Shown here piece after piece: positions 1-8,971 of a stretch of DNA of 64,000 nucleotides (positions are counted from its first letter, which is position 1; the number at the start of each line of letters is the position of its first letter). A program made the position numbers and the translations under genes. Where the stretch lies: assembly GCA_046292465.1 (NCBI GenBank), contig JBKBRB010000003.1:1-64000 (forward strand), written 5' to 3'. Below the pieces are notes generated by a model. That model worked only from the letters and a program-made list of their open reading frames with translations. It was not told the origin of the DNA and did not search any database. Origin of the DNA: JANWWM01 sp046292465 (GTDB lineage Bacteria; Bacteroidota; Chlorobiia; Chlorobiales; Thermochlorobacteraceae).

Positions 1-1344
1 AGCGGCGCGAAGTTGGTTGCCGTCGGTTTTTTGGAGCGCGTCCAAGATGGATTTGCGCTCGATGTTGTCGAGGTATTCTCTCAAAGAAAATGGCAGGGTG
101 GTATCGAGCGTGTGTTCGGCTTTAAGTTCACCTTGCGGCGAAGGTTGAACGGCGGAACTCGTTGTGCTTTTACGGCGCGTGTCGAGCGAGAGGTGATGCG
201 GCTCAATGCGTTCGCCGTTTTGGGTGATAATCGTGGCGCGTTCAATCACATTTTTGAGTTCTCTCACATTGCCTTTCCACGAGTAGTTCAGCATGGCTTG
301 GAGTGCTTCTTCCGAGAACTCTAATCGTTTGCGCATGGTTTGGCAGAAATTTTTGAGGAAGAAGTCCGCAAGTTGAAGAATATCTTCGGGACGCTCACGA
401 AGCGGCGGCAGTTCAATCGGAATAACTTGCAAGCGATAGTATAAATCTTCACGGAACTTGCCTTCTTCAATGAGGCGTGCAAGGTCGCGATTGGTTGCGG
501 CGATGATGCGCACGTCGCTTTTCATATCGCGCAATCCGCCGACACGCCGAAAGGTTTTAGTTTCAATGAGTTTGAGCACTTTGGCTTGTGTTGCAAGTGG
601 CATGTCGCCGATTTCATCGAGGAAGAGCGTGCCGCCGTCAGCATATTCAAACAGTCCGATTTTTTTACTCCGTGCATCGGTAAATGCGCCCGGCTCATAG
701 CCGAAGAGTTCGGCTTCAAGTAAGTTTTCAGGAATGGCGGCGCAGTTGATTTCAACAAATGGCTTGGCGTGCCGTGACGAGCTATGATGAATAAACTTAG
801 CGATATGCTCTTTGCCCGCACCGCTTTCGCCGAGAATGAGAACGGTCGTGTCGTTGGTTTGTGCGACTTGTGCGGCAAGTTCATAGACCTTCGTCATTTT
901 CGGAGAAGGGCAGAGAATAAATTCCGATTCGGTGTATCGGCGCAAGGTTTCTTTGCTCAAAATTCGGATTTGATTGCGAAGCGAGATTTTTTCAGCGACT
1001 TTGGCAATCGAGAGTTTGAGCGATTCCAAATCAAAAGGTTTGAGGATATAATCTGCCGCGCCACAGCGCATGGCTTCAAAAGCCGTTTTCACGTCATTAT
1101 GACCCGTGAGGATAAGCACCTGGATGCTGCTATCTTGCTCACGCAATTTTTTGAGAATCTCAACCCCATTCATGTCAGGTAAATGGTAATCGAGCAAAAC
1201 GATGTCGGGAAAGGATTGACGAGCGACTTCAAGCGCACTTGCGCCGTTGGACGCAGTTTCAACAGCGTAACCTTCAAGTTCGAGAGATTCTTTAATGAAC
1301 TCAACAAGAAGGGGCTCATCATCGACGACTAAAATTGAGTACAT
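1..1344 (-). CDS. Sigma-54-dependent NtrC-family response regulator (partial, C-terminus off window)
   Basis: The minus-strand frame is open from ATG at 1344 to the window edge (448 codons), so the HTH end is missing. It encodes a receiver domain (about residues 1-120, phosphoacceptor D52, acidic pair D8/D9, T80, K102) followed by a sigma-54 AAA+ domain with a Walker A motif (GESGAGKE), LFLDEIGDMP (Walker B) and SWKGNVREL. The loop that contacts sigma-54 reads GAFTDA rather than GAFTGA. It would activate sigma-54 promoters after phosphorylation by a kinase not seen next to it. The family call is secure; the regulon is unknown. Confidence 0.93.
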   Translation of the reverse strand, partial: MYSILVVDDEPLLVEFIKESLELEGYAVETASNGASALEVARQSFPDIVLLDYHLPDMNGVEILKKLREQDSSIQVLILTGHNDVKTAFEAMRCGAADYILKPFDLESLKLSIAKVAEKISLRNQIRILSKETLRRYTESEFILCPSPKMTKVYELAAQVAQTNDTTVLILGESGAGKEHIAKFIHHSSSRHAKPFVEINCAAIPENLLEAELFGYEPGAFTDARSKKIGLFEYADGGTLFLDEIGDMPLATQAKVLKLIETKTFRRVGGLRDMKSDVRIIAATNRDLARLIEEGKFREDLYYRLQVIPIELPPLRERPEDILQLADFFLKNFCQTMRKRLEFSEEALQAMLNYSWKGNVRELKNVIERATIITQNGERIEPHHLSLDTRRKSTTSSAVQPSPQGELKAEHTLDTTLPFSLREYLDNIERKSILDALQKTDGNQLRAA

Positions 1345-1356
1345 GTGAAGTTCCTT

Positions 1357-1740
1357 TCAAGTGTGAAGTTGTTCTCCATTGGCGAACGCCCAATTTTCCC
1401 ATTGCGTCTCTTTGAATACAACCATCACATTCTTGGGTGAAATTGAAGCGCGTGCTTGGAGATTGGAGATAATGTTCTTCAAAAGTTCTTTTTTCACTTT
1501 TACGCTTCTGCCGACCGAAAGCAAAATTTCAATGATGATAAACTCTGCACTTCGCGCATCAGCAAGGTTTGGATAAGTCAGGTCGTAGATGAAATCATCA
1601 GCATTAAGTTCGAGAAAGCGTTGAAATCTATCCTTTTCAGGGACGCCCGATTGAACGAGTGCATTGTGAATTGCATCGGCGATGGCGCGCTTCTCGGAGG
1701 CGGTTCTGCCTTTATGTAGCGTGATTGTAACGAGCGGCAT
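1357..1740 (-). CDS. Tautomerase family protein (Tautomerase_2-like)
   Basis: 127 aa. It begins Met-Pro, so after Met removal Pro1 would be the catalytic base, as in the 4-oxalocrotonate tautomerase superfamily. Its length and the C-terminal motif around ENWAFANGE fit the longer Tautomerase_2 group rather than the roughly 60-aa subunits. It lies 12 bp upstream of the sigma-54 regulator on the same strand and could be cotranscribed with it. The substrate is unknown. Confidence 0.8.
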   Translation of the reverse strand: MPLVTITLHKGRTASEKRAIADAIHNALVQSGVPEKDRFQRFLELNADDFIYDLTYPNLADARSAEFIIIEILLSVGRSVKVKKELLKNIISNLQARASISPKNVMVVFKETQWENWAFANGEQLHT

Positions 1741-1764
1741 TGAAATTGTTGATTTTTAAGGTTG

Positions 1765-1838
1765 TGCCCTTGGGCAGAGTCGAACTGCCGACGCAGAGTT
1801 TAGGAAACTCTTGCTCTATCCGTCTGAGCTACAAGGGC
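1765..1838 (-). tRNA. tRNA-Arg(CCT)
   Basis: A 74-nt cloverleaf can be folded on the minus strand. The acceptor stem pairs GCCCTTG with CAAGGGC and the discriminator is A. The anticodon stem pairs AGAGT with ACTCT around the loop TTCCTAA, giving anticodon CCT (Arg, AGG codons). The T loop is GTTCGACTC. CCA is not encoded. A TAACTTTG promoter-like element lies about 28 nt upstream. Confidence 0.95.
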
Positions 1839-1865
1839 AGATGTGATGAAGGTAAATTTCTCAAA

Positions 1866-1873
1866 CAAAGTTA
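1866..1873 (-). promoter_or_regulatory. Putative -7 promoter element of tRNA-Arg
   Basis: Minus strand TAACTTTG matches the Bacteroidetes-type -7 consensus TAnnTTTG and sits 28 nt before the mature tRNA 5' end. No good -33 TTTG is seen at the ideal distance, so the call is tentative. Confidence 0.4.
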
Positions 1874-1881
1874 CAAAGTGT

Positions 1882-2274
1882 TTAAGTCTTTTCCTTGCCT
1901 AAGGCTTCGAGCATAAGGGCAACGGCTTCGTCAATCGTTAGTTCAAAAATTCCTGCTTCGCCTGCAAAGAAGGCTTGTTTCCAAATTGTGTAGGCGTTGA
2001 GTTCTTCTTCTGAAACATCTTGATAGGCGATGAAGGTTGCGCCCGATTGCCTCACGCCTGATTCCATAATCGGCAGATGCGGAATGAAAACTTTGGCATC
2101 AGGCAAGTAAGCGACGTTCGGCGGAAAAAGGTTGCGCAAAGAATAAATCAAGAAGTGATAGACGGGTTGCGGAACAGGCAACTCGCTGTGCGTATCAATG
2201 CGCAAAACTTTTGCCATGCCAAACGCCCCATCTTTGCAAACAAAGGAGATTACATCGCCGGGCTTGAACATCAT
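1882..2274 (-). CDS. Hypothetical protein, translationally coupled to PfkB kinase
   Basis: 130 aa with no family recognised. It opens with a basic/hydrophobic segment typical of a small beta-barrel (FKPGDVISFVCKDGAFGMAKVL) and has an acidic helical C-terminus. No signal peptide or membrane segment is visible. Its start overlaps the stop of the upstream kinase by 4 bp (ATGA), which points to one operon with the PfkB and GH13 genes. Either Met1 or Met2 may be the start. Confidence 0.7.
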   Translation of the reverse strand: MMFKPGDVISFVCKDGAFGMAKVLRIDTHSELPVPQPVYHFLIYSLRNLFPPNVAYLPDAKVFIPHLPIMESGVRQSGATFIAYQDVSEEELNAYTIWKQAFFAGEAGIFELTIDEAVALMLEALGKEKT

Positions 2275-3182
2275 TCGTCGATGCGGCTGAGTTCTAAGAA
2301 ACTGCGGTAGCGGTCGTCAATTTCCAAAAGGCTCAAATTGAGCAAGCCTTCGGTGCCGAATTTCTCGACGCAAAAACTTGCCATTGCGCTTCCGTAGAGA
2401 ACGGCTTTGCGCAGGGTAATATCGTTGATGGTATTAACTTTGGCAAGATAGGCAGTGAATCCGCCTGCGAAGGTATCGCCTGCGCCTGTTGGGTCGACGA
2501 TGGTCTCGAGTGGATAAGCAGGAGCAGAGAAGACAGAATTTTCAGTGAAGAGCAATGCGCCGTGTTCGCCTTTTTTGATGACGAGAATTTTCGGACCCAT
2601 GGCGCGAATGAGGCGAGCGGCTTTAACAAGGTTTGGACTTTGCGAGAGTAGGCGTGCTTCGCTGTCGTTGATGATAAGCACATCAACAAGTTTGAGCGTC
2701 TCTTTCAGGTCAGGCAGTTTGCTTTCAATCCAGTAGTTCATCGTGTCGCAGACGGTAAGTTTGGGCGACTTGATTTGCAGAAGCACATTGCGCTGAATGA
2801 CAGGGTCTAAATTTCCGAGGCAAACATACTTCGCTTCTTTGAACGATGGGGGCAAAGATGGATTGAAGTCGCCGAGCACATTGAGTTGTGTGTCGAGCGT
2901 GTCGCGGTTGTTCATGTCGTAGTGATAGCGACCGTGCCAACGAAAAGTTTTTCCGCCTTTAACGATTTGCAAGCCGGAAAGATCGACGTTTTTTTCTTTG
3001 AGGATTTTCAAATTTTCTTCTCCGAAGTCTTCACCAACAGCGCCAACGAGCATCGGCTTATCGACGAAGTAACTTGCCGTGATGCTGATAAAAGTTGCCG
3101 CGCCGCCCAAGACATTTTCGCGCTTTTCGAATGGCGTCTCGAGGTTATCAATGGCAACAGAGCCAATTGTAAGGAAAGACAT
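2271..3182 (-). CDS. PfkB-family carbohydrate/nucleoside kinase
   Basis: 303 aa, the usual size for ribokinase/adenosine kinase-type enzymes. The N-terminus has the substrate-side GG motif (NVLGGAATF). The C-terminal PfkB signature DPTGAGDTFAGGF includes the expected catalytic base at D236. It would phosphorylate a sugar or nucleoside with ATP in the cytoplasm; the substrate cannot be read from sequence. It sits 35 bp downstream of a GH13 enzyme on the same strand, so a role in sugar metabolism is plausible. Confidence 0.88.
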   Translation of the reverse strand: MSFLTIGSVAIDNLETPFEKRENVLGGAATFISITASYFVDKPMLVGAVGEDFGEENLKILKEKNVDLSGLQIVKGGKTFRWHGRYHYDMNNRDTLDTQLNVLGDFNPSLPPSFKEAKYVCLGNLDPVIQRNVLLQIKSPKLTVCDTMNYWIESKLPDLKETLKLVDVLIINDSEARLLSQSPNLVKAARLIRAMGPKILVIKKGEHGALLFTENSVFSAPAYPLETIVDPTGAGDTFAGGFTAYLAKVNTINDITLRKAVLYGSAMASFCVEKFGTEGLLNLSLLEIDDRYRSFLELSRIDE

Positions 3183-3217
3183 ATATGTTCAGGAAAATTG
3201 AGTTAATGGAAAAATAA

Positions 3218-5134
3218 TCATAGTTCAAACCATGTGCTTTCGCCTGCGCCGAGCCGAAGGGTCAGCACGTTATCGGCGATGCGATAACAATCACCTGAAA
3301 TTAACTCTTTGAGTTCAGGCTTTGCGCTTTGAAGCGGCACGGAAACTTCCGTTGTTTGGTATGGATTCGCATTGGCTAAAAAGAGTAGTTTTTTGCCGTA
3401 GCCGCTACGCACAATGCCAATCACAGGGATGCTTGGAACATCTATGAAGGTAATGGTTTGGGGCGAAGGGTCAGTGATGAGTTTCTCGTATTTCTTTCTC
3501 ACTTCAAGCACGCGCTTGATGAAGGGAAGGATAGGCGCGACGCCATTTCCGCCCGTCCAGTTGTAACTCTCTTCGCTAAACAAGCCAAGTTTATCCGATG
3601 GAAATTGTTGCAGTTCAGAAGGCGAAAAGCCAATGCCAGTATTGACCGGATACCATTCGCAAAGTTCCATGCCTGAATGAATGAACGGAATGGTTGGGTA
3701 GGCGCAGGCAACAGCGAAAATGAACTTTGAGTAGTTTGCGCCTGCCTCGCCGCCGCCGAAGCGTGAAGCATTGCGCGGCGTATTGTGGTTTTCTGCCGAG
3801 CCGAAAAAGGGAATCGGTACGCCTTGTTGTGCGAAAAACATGAGAAATTTTTTGAGCTCGTCGAATTGATGTCCGACAAAGATAAGACTGCCCATCACGG
3901 CGTTGTAGCCTTCGGCAACGCTCTTAGGCGTGATGTCGAAGTTTTCGTCCCAAAACGCGAAGTCGGGATTGTTTTGGCGTGCGACGCGCACGAGTTCTCG
4001 TTTAAGGTCAGAAGGAAGCGCATGCCCCATGTCAATCATCACGCCGTCGATGCCAAATTTTTCTTGATAATGAGGAATGATGCCAATAATTTTTTCCCAT
4101 AGTGGTTTATTGGCAAACTTTGGTTGCGCAAGTTCTGCCGAATACATACGAATCGTGTTGTAAGCGATGTAGTTAAATGCAGGGTGGTCATACATTTTGA
4201 GATACGTTACATCGCCCCACGGGGGTTGTGTGTCGTCCGGAGGCCAGTCAGCAAATGCGCCCGGAATGCGGCACTCGCGTCCATCTTTGGTTTTGCCGAT
4301 GTATTGCCCACGATGATTCAACTCAACGCTTTCGGGCGTATCGGTAAAAAACGAGCGATAAAGGTCGCTCGGCGGCGGCAAGTCGCTAAAATCACCTGAA
4401 CTGACTTTGGCGTTGATGACAGCAAGTTCTTCACGAGAAAAAATCGGATTGCCATACACAAGTCCGCTTCGATGTTGCGCACTTCGGTCTTGCAAACGGT
4501 TATCAATCCAATAAAACCATTCGGGGTGTTCTTTCACCCAATCGCTATCTTTTGCTGCCGTTCTAAACACAAATTCTAAAACCACACGCAACCCCAAGTG
4601 ATGCGCCGCTTCGACAAAAGCGACAAACTCCGTTTCAACATCAAGATTCAAGGCAGGCTCTGAGAGTCGTTCGTCGAGTTTGTAAGGATTTTTAATGGCA
4701 TAAGGCGAACCGAGCGCGCCTTTATTGCCGTCTTTGCCAATGGACGTAATCGGAAGCAAATGCACCACCGTTGCGCCAAGCGATTTAATGTAAGGCAGAA
4801 GCGCGATGCACTTTAAGAACGTACCTGTCTCACGCAAGGCTTCATCGGGCAAAACATCGATGCGCTTGTTTTGATTGTGGTCAAACGCCGCAGTCAGGCG
4901 CGGAAAGAGGTTGTATATCACGCACGTGCGCGACCACTCGCCGTTCTCCGTCGGCACGATTTCCACTTTCGGAGAGGCAAGAATCGAATCAATCACGTCG
5001 CTATAAAATGCTTTCGGAGAAACTTCAATCGCCGTTAAGGTTTCCGATGTTGGATTTTTCCAAAGCGATGGAATGAAATAGGGCTTATCATAGGTGAGCA
5101 ATTGAAGTGCGGAACGAACTTTTGACAACGACAT
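3218..5134 (-). CDS. GH13 alpha-amylase-family enzyme
   Basis: 638 aa without an obvious signal peptide, hence probably cytoplasmic. The (beta/alpha)8 motifs of GH13 are visible: an early region around ATVVHLLPITSIG, a nucleophile segment DGVMIDMGHALP, an acid/base segment FAFWDENFD and a late ENHNTPR segment. The C-terminal about 90 residues look like a beta-sandwich domain. It likely acts on alpha-glucans or maltosyl compounds of storage glycogen. The motifs are atypical enough that hydrolase versus transferase activity cannot be decided. Confidence 0.82.
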   Translation of the reverse strand: MSLSKVRSALQLLTYDKPYFIPSLWKNPTSETLTAIEVSPKAFYSDVIDSILASPKVEIVPTENGEWSRTCVIYNLFPRLTAAFDHNQNKRIDVLPDEALRETGTFLKCIALLPYIKSLGATVVHLLPITSIGKDGNKGALGSPYAIKNPYKLDERLSEPALNLDVETEFVAFVEAAHHLGLRVVLEFVFRTAAKDSDWVKEHPEWFYWIDNRLQDRSAQHRSGLVYGNPIFSREELAVINAKVSSGDFSDLPPPSDLYRSFFTDTPESVELNHRGQYIGKTKDGRECRIPGAFADWPPDDTQPPWGDVTYLKMYDHPAFNYIAYNTIRMYSAELAQPKFANKPLWEKIIGIIPHYQEKFGIDGVMIDMGHALPSDLKRELVRVARQNNPDFAFWDENFDITPKSVAEGYNAVMGSLIFVGHQFDELKKFLMFFAQQGVPIPFFGSAENHNTPRNASRFGGGEAGANYSKFIFAVACAYPTIPFIHSGMELCEWYPVNTGIGFSPSELQQFPSDKLGLFSEESYNWTGGNGVAPILPFIKRVLEVRKKYEKLITDPSPQTITFIDVPSIPVIGIVRSGYGKKLLFLANANPYQTTEVSVPLQSAKPELKELISGDCYRIADNVLTLRLGAGESTWFEL

Positions 5135-5276
5135 TGAGGCACATGAGATGTTAAAAATTAGACGACTAATAAACCTGAAGTCATGTTGCGCTTATACTTG
5201 AAGCACACAAAGCGCGAAGTTGAAAAAGAAGTGATACCGAACTGCGTAGCCATTTGAAACACAAAGATAGGAAGTT

Positions 5277-5693
5277 CTAACGGGATTTTGTATAGTCTTT
5301 GCGTGTTCCTGGAACAATGATGCCATTTTTGAAATCGGCTTCCCACAAAAGCGCGCCGTTCTCGTCGTAAAACTTGCAATGACCATCGAGCATGCTGTCT
5401 TTGTAGTATTCATCGGATTTGAGGATGCCGTTTTCGTAGTAGCTGAGGGTTTGTCCTTGCTGTTTGCCATCTTTGAAGTAAGCAATGCGGCGCAGATTGC
5501 CGTTTTTGTAGTAAAGGCGCACAGTGTCGTCAGGCAAGCCGTTTTTGAAGATGACCTCAGAGCGAAGCGAGCCGTCAGGGTAATACTCCTTGACCAATCC
5601 TTCGTGGCGATTGAGTTCCCAAAACGAATACGCGCCCAAAGTGCCGAGCAAAATCAGAGAGCCGAGAAAGAAAAAAATTGTATTTCGATGCAT
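5277..5693 (-). CDS. MORN-like repeat protein (YwqK-type), membrane-anchored
   Basis: 138 aa. A hydrophobic N-terminal segment (about residues 5-22) precedes four to five repeats of about 23 residues with the pattern Y-x-N-G-x-L/D-G typical of MORN_2/YwqK proteins (EYYPDGSLRSEV, YYKNGNLRRI, YYENGILKS, FYDENGALL). It is probably anchored in the inner membrane with the repeats outside. It is divergent from bcp. The 142 bp between it and the GH13 start (5135-5276) hold nothing recognised. Confidence 0.72.
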   Translation of the reverse strand: MHRNTIFFFLGSLILLGTLGAYSFWELNRHEGLVKEYYPDGSLRSEVIFKNGLPDDTVRLYYKNGNLRRIAYFKDGKQQGQTLSYYENGILKSDEYYKDSMLDGHCKFYDENGALLWEADFKNGIIVPGTRKDYTKSR

Positions 5694-5797
5694 ATCTTGA
5701 AACTGAAAAAATGCGATACGAAATTGTGCATGATAACTTGAACGACGACGAAAAGAAGCGTGTTCTTTCAGTCGCGTAATTTAATCAACAAACACCA

Positions 5798-6250
5798 ATG
5801 ATTTCCGTTGGCACAAAAGCACCTGATTTTGCGCTCCTCGACCAACACGGCAAGAGCGTTTCGCTTTCATCTTTCAAAGGCAAAAAGGTCTTGCTTGTGT
5901 TTTACCCCGGCGATAACACGCCTGTTTGCACGGCTCAACTCTGCTCATATCGAGATAACTTTTCAGCCTTTGAGCAAGCAGGCGTTCAAGTTCTCGGCAT
6001 TAGCACAGACAAGCCAGAGTCGAAGAAAAATTTTGCAGAGAAGTATCAATTTCCATTTCCGATTTTAAGCGACAAAGAGAAAACCGTTTCCAAGCAATAC
6101 GATGCACTGAGTTTTTTCGGCGTCTCGCAACGCGCTTACGTGCTGATTGATGAAGAAGGAACAGTAGTTTATGCGCATAGCGAACTTTTGCCTGTTGTGT
6201 ATCGCTCGGTAAATGAATTGCTTTCACAAGTTCAAAGCCTTTCAAAATGA
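5798..6250 (+). CDS. bcp: Thiol peroxidase / bacterioferritin comigratory protein-type peroxiredoxin
   Basis: 150 aa AhpC/TSA-fold protein. The active-site segment PGDNTPVCTAQLC places peroxidatic C44 and a second C49 five residues later, the arrangement of BCP/PrxQ enzymes that reduce H2O2 and organic peroxides using thioredoxin. It overlaps the next gene by 4 bp (ATGA), suggesting cotranscription. A peroxide-defence enzyme fits an organism meeting light and oxygen. Confidence 0.92.
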   Translation: MISVGTKAPDFALLDQHGKSVSLSSFKGKKVLLVFYPGDNTPVCTAQLCSYRDNFSAFEQAGVQVLGISTDKPESKKNFAEKYQFPFPILSDKEKTVSKQYDALSFFGVSQRAYVLIDEEGTVVYAHSELLPVVYRSVNELLSQVQSLSK

Positions 6251-6939
6251 TGCGCTGGTTGTGGTTGCTGACCGTGTTTCCGTCGGTGCTATTGGCGCAA
6301 GATAGTGTGATAACGGCGTTGGAATCACGCTTAAACACGGCACCCGATTCGCTCAAAAGTGAAATGCGGCGCGAACTGGCACGACAGTATTTTTTCTATT
6401 CGTTCAAATATCCTGATAGCACCGAGTTTCGACAAGCCGCGCTGGCAAAGGGGCTTGATATAGCGCGTCAAAATCAAGACACACTGCTGATAGCGGCGCA
6501 TCATCTTGAACTGACGCACTTTCTTCCGAATGACTCTGCCGTCAAAACGCTGAACTTTTACAAGCCAATTTTGGATAGCCTCTTAAAACGAGACCCCTCG
6601 AACATCATCGCCTCGCTCATTTATGCCACGATGAACATCGAGATTTTGAAACTTGGTGGGCTGAAAGCCTTTCTTGCAAAAATCCTTTATGGCGCGCTAC
6701 CTGAATGCGATTACGACCGTGCCTTGCTTTATTTGCTTCAAGTGAAATTGGAAGGAGAATTTTTAGCCGTAACTTACTATCGACTCTCTGAGTGCTACTT
6801 TGCCTTACGCAATCACCGTGATGCACTCGGCTCTCTTTACGCATGCCTCAAAGCCGAAGAGCGCTATCCCTACATTGACGCTTACTTCAAGCGCGAAGCC
6901 AAAGCACGTTTAGAGCGATACAATCGAGAACGACGTTAA
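6247..6939 (+). CDS. Secreted or periplasmic hypothetical protein, TPR-like
   Basis: 230 aa. It starts with a short signal peptide (MMRWLWLLTVFPSVLLAQ, probable cleavage after the Ala-Gln region). The rest is helical with repeated hydrophobic/Tyr patterns reminiscent of tetratricopeptide repeats (LYLLQVKLEGEFLAVTYYRLSECYFAL). It is coupled to the peroxiredoxin by an ATGA overlap. The function is unknown. Confidence 0.65.
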   Translation: MMRWLWLLTVFPSVLLAQDSVITALESRLNTAPDSLKSEMRRELARQYFFYSFKYPDSTEFRQAALAKGLDIARQNQDTLLIAAHHLELTHFLPNDSAVKTLNFYKPILDSLLKRDPSNIIASLIYATMNIEILKLGGLKAFLAKILYGALPECDYDRALLYLLQVKLEGEFLAVTYYRLSECYFALRNHRDALGSLYACLKAEERYPYIDAYFKREAKARLERYNRERR

Positions 6940-7213
6940 GCGCGAAACGCTGGTGTGAGCGTGGCGCATTTTCTTCCAAAATCGGCGAAAATTCTGCACT
7001 GAACGGTGGCTAAAAAATGAAACTAAAAACGTTTTCAAAGTTTCCAACGCTTTGGCACATCATTTGTCCTTATCGATAATTTGAATTAGTTTTCGCAGGT
7101 AAAAATTGCTAACACATCCAAGAAACGAAAGGCTGTTCAAAAGTTCTTAACACTCCAACTCAATGGGCGAGCAAATGTGGTTGCGCGCTCTCCAATTACA
7201 AACCTGTTGAACT

Positions 7214-8842
7214 ATGATTGACTACAAAAAAATCAAAAAGTCACTTAAAAAAGCGTTGAGGTCAATTGAGCAAATGGAACTGCTCGAAGAGCTCATGAGA
7301 GCGCAACAAACGGGGCAACTGCCGCCAAATCTTTCGCCACGCATACTTGCATCAGAATTTGCAACAGCAACGCAGCAGTTTATGCAACAACTACAACTGC
7401 CTGCGGGACATGAGCAACAAACGCCGTCCTCGTCAACGGCAACAAACGGCGAACCGCCGCCAATGGGCTACGACGAGTGGCTAAAAAAACTGCAAATGCG
7501 ACAAGGCGGACAGCCAATTGCGCCTGTTTCGCCTGTTTCGGCGACTCCTTCAATTTCATCAGGAGCAGGTGTCGATGAAGCCGTCCGACAAAGCGAAGCC
7601 CGCTTGCGTACCATCATCGACTCAACGCCGCTCGGCATTTGTATCACCAACCAAGATTACATCTTTGAGTATGTCAATAAAGCATATGCAGAGATTTACG
7701 GCTACGACCCTGCCGAAATGATTGGCAGACCATTCACCATGATTGTCCAACGCGAAAAAGAAGCCTTTTGGCGCGATTTGCACGACAAATACCTTGCAGG
7801 CTATAAAGAAATTCGTGGGGAATGGACTACCGTCCATAAGTCGGGAAAATTGCTCACGATTCTTGCTGATGCGGCGCGAATTGTCGGAACCGACGGCAAG
7901 CCGAAAAAAGTAACCTTTGTTATGGATATCACGGAACTCTCAAAACTGCGCGAAGAATCGCGTCAGAACGAAGTGATGATGATGCAAACCGAAAAAATGT
8001 CGTCGCTCGGTCAAATGGTGGCAGGGCTTGCGCACGAAATGAACACGCCGCTCGGATTCGTTAAGAACAACATTGAAATGCTGGAAGCGAAGAACAAAGA
8101 AACCAAAGAGCTCATCGCCCTCTATGAAAAACTCCGCTCCCAAATTATGTATGGCAGTCCTAACGATGTGGCGATGCTGCTGTCGCAAATCGATAACATG
8201 GCTCAAAAAGTGAAGAATCGCGTGTGGCAAGAATCCGATAACCTTTTCCGCAGTGCCGTCGAAGGCATTGACCGAATTCAAGACCTAGTGCTCAACCTCA
8301 GAAACTTCTCACGCCTAGACGAAGCTGACTTCAAGCCGACCGACATCAACGAGAACATTGAAGCCACGCTCAAAATTGCAGGGCACTTGTTCAAAGGTGG
8401 CATTCAACTCATTAAAGAATTCTCGCCACTGCCTCTCGTGCAAGCCTTCCCCGCACAAATGAACCAAGTCTTTTTGAACTTGATTACAAATGCAGTCCAC
8501 GCTGTCGATGAACGCACAGGACGAATTACCATCAAAACCATGACACAAGGCAATCAAGTTGTGGTGAAGGTGATTGACAATGGCAAAGGTATACCGCCTG
8601 AAAACTTGAAGAAAATTTTTGACCCGTTCTTTACGACAAAACCTGTCGGACAAGGCACAGGGCTTGGACTTTCCATCGCCTATAAAATCATTGAAAAGCA
8701 CGGAGGCAAAATTGATGTGCAGAGCCAAGTGGGACGCGGAACAGAGTTCACCATCACTCTACCTGTTTCAAGCGCGGCATTAGCGACACCAGCACGACAA
8801 AGTGCAAGCTCGCCCTTTGCTGATTCGCCGTTTGCTGAATAA
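7214..8842 (+). CDS. PAS-domain sensor histidine kinase
   Basis: 542 aa, soluble. A poorly conserved, Gln/Pro-rich N-terminus (1-120) precedes a PAS domain (about 125-240, YVNKAYAEIYGYDPAEMIG). A dimerisation helix follows with H274 in GLAHEMNTPLGFVKN, then the ATPase domain with N box (NLITNAVHAV), G1 (DNGKGIP) and G2 (GTGLGLSIAYKIIEKHGG). No transmembrane helix is seen, so it senses an internal signal. The next gene, 129 bp downstream, encodes a double-receiver protein that is a likely partner. The 274 bp upstream (6940-7213) hold no gene. Confidence 0.93.
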   Translation: MIDYKKIKKSLKKALRSIEQMELLEELMRAQQTGQLPPNLSPRILASEFATATQQFMQQLQLPAGHEQQTPSSSTATNGEPPPMGYDEWLKKLQMRQGGQPIAPVSPVSATPSISSGAGVDEAVRQSEARLRTIIDSTPLGICITNQDYIFEYVNKAYAEIYGYDPAEMIGRPFTMIVQREKEAFWRDLHDKYLAGYKEIRGEWTTVHKSGKLLTILADAARIVGTDGKPKKVTFVMDITELSKLREESRQNEVMMMQTEKMSSLGQMVAGLAHEMNTPLGFVKNNIEMLEAKNKETKELIALYEKLRSQIMYGSPNDVAMLLSQIDNMAQKVKNRVWQESDNLFRSAVEGIDRIQDLVLNLRNFSRLDEADFKPTDINENIEATLKIAGHLFKGGIQLIKEFSPLPLVQAFPAQMNQVFLNLITNAVHAVDERTGRITIKTMTQGNQVVVKVIDNGKGIPPENLKKIFDPFFTTKPVGQGTGLGLSIAYKIIEKHGGKIDVQSQVGRGTEFTITLPVSSAALATPARQSASSPFADSPFAE

Positions 8843-8866
8843 ACACCCACAACGGTTGCACTTTCG

Positions 8867-8920
8867 CAAAAAGCGGGTTGAAGTAAACAAAAAGCGGGTT
8901 GAAGTAAAGTTCAGCCCGCT
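8867..8920. repeat. Perfect 21-bp tandem duplication with overlapping 11-bp hairpin
   Basis: Positions 8867-8887 and 8888-8908 are identical. The second copy also forms a stem: AGCGGGTTGAA with TTCAGCCCGCT (one G-U pair, 6-nt loop). Read on the minus strand the stem is followed by TTTTTG. It lies between the kinase and the double-receiver gene and may be an mRNA-processing or attenuating hairpin. Confidence 0.55.
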
Positions 8921-8971
8921 CAAACCGTCAGAAGTCAGAGTTAAATCGCCAATCTAAATCACCAACCTACG

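Noticed and set aside
5158..5485. Two overlapping minus-strand frames near 5.2-5.5 kb
   Set aside because: Out-of-frame shadows of the MORN-repeat gene with no start signals or family features.
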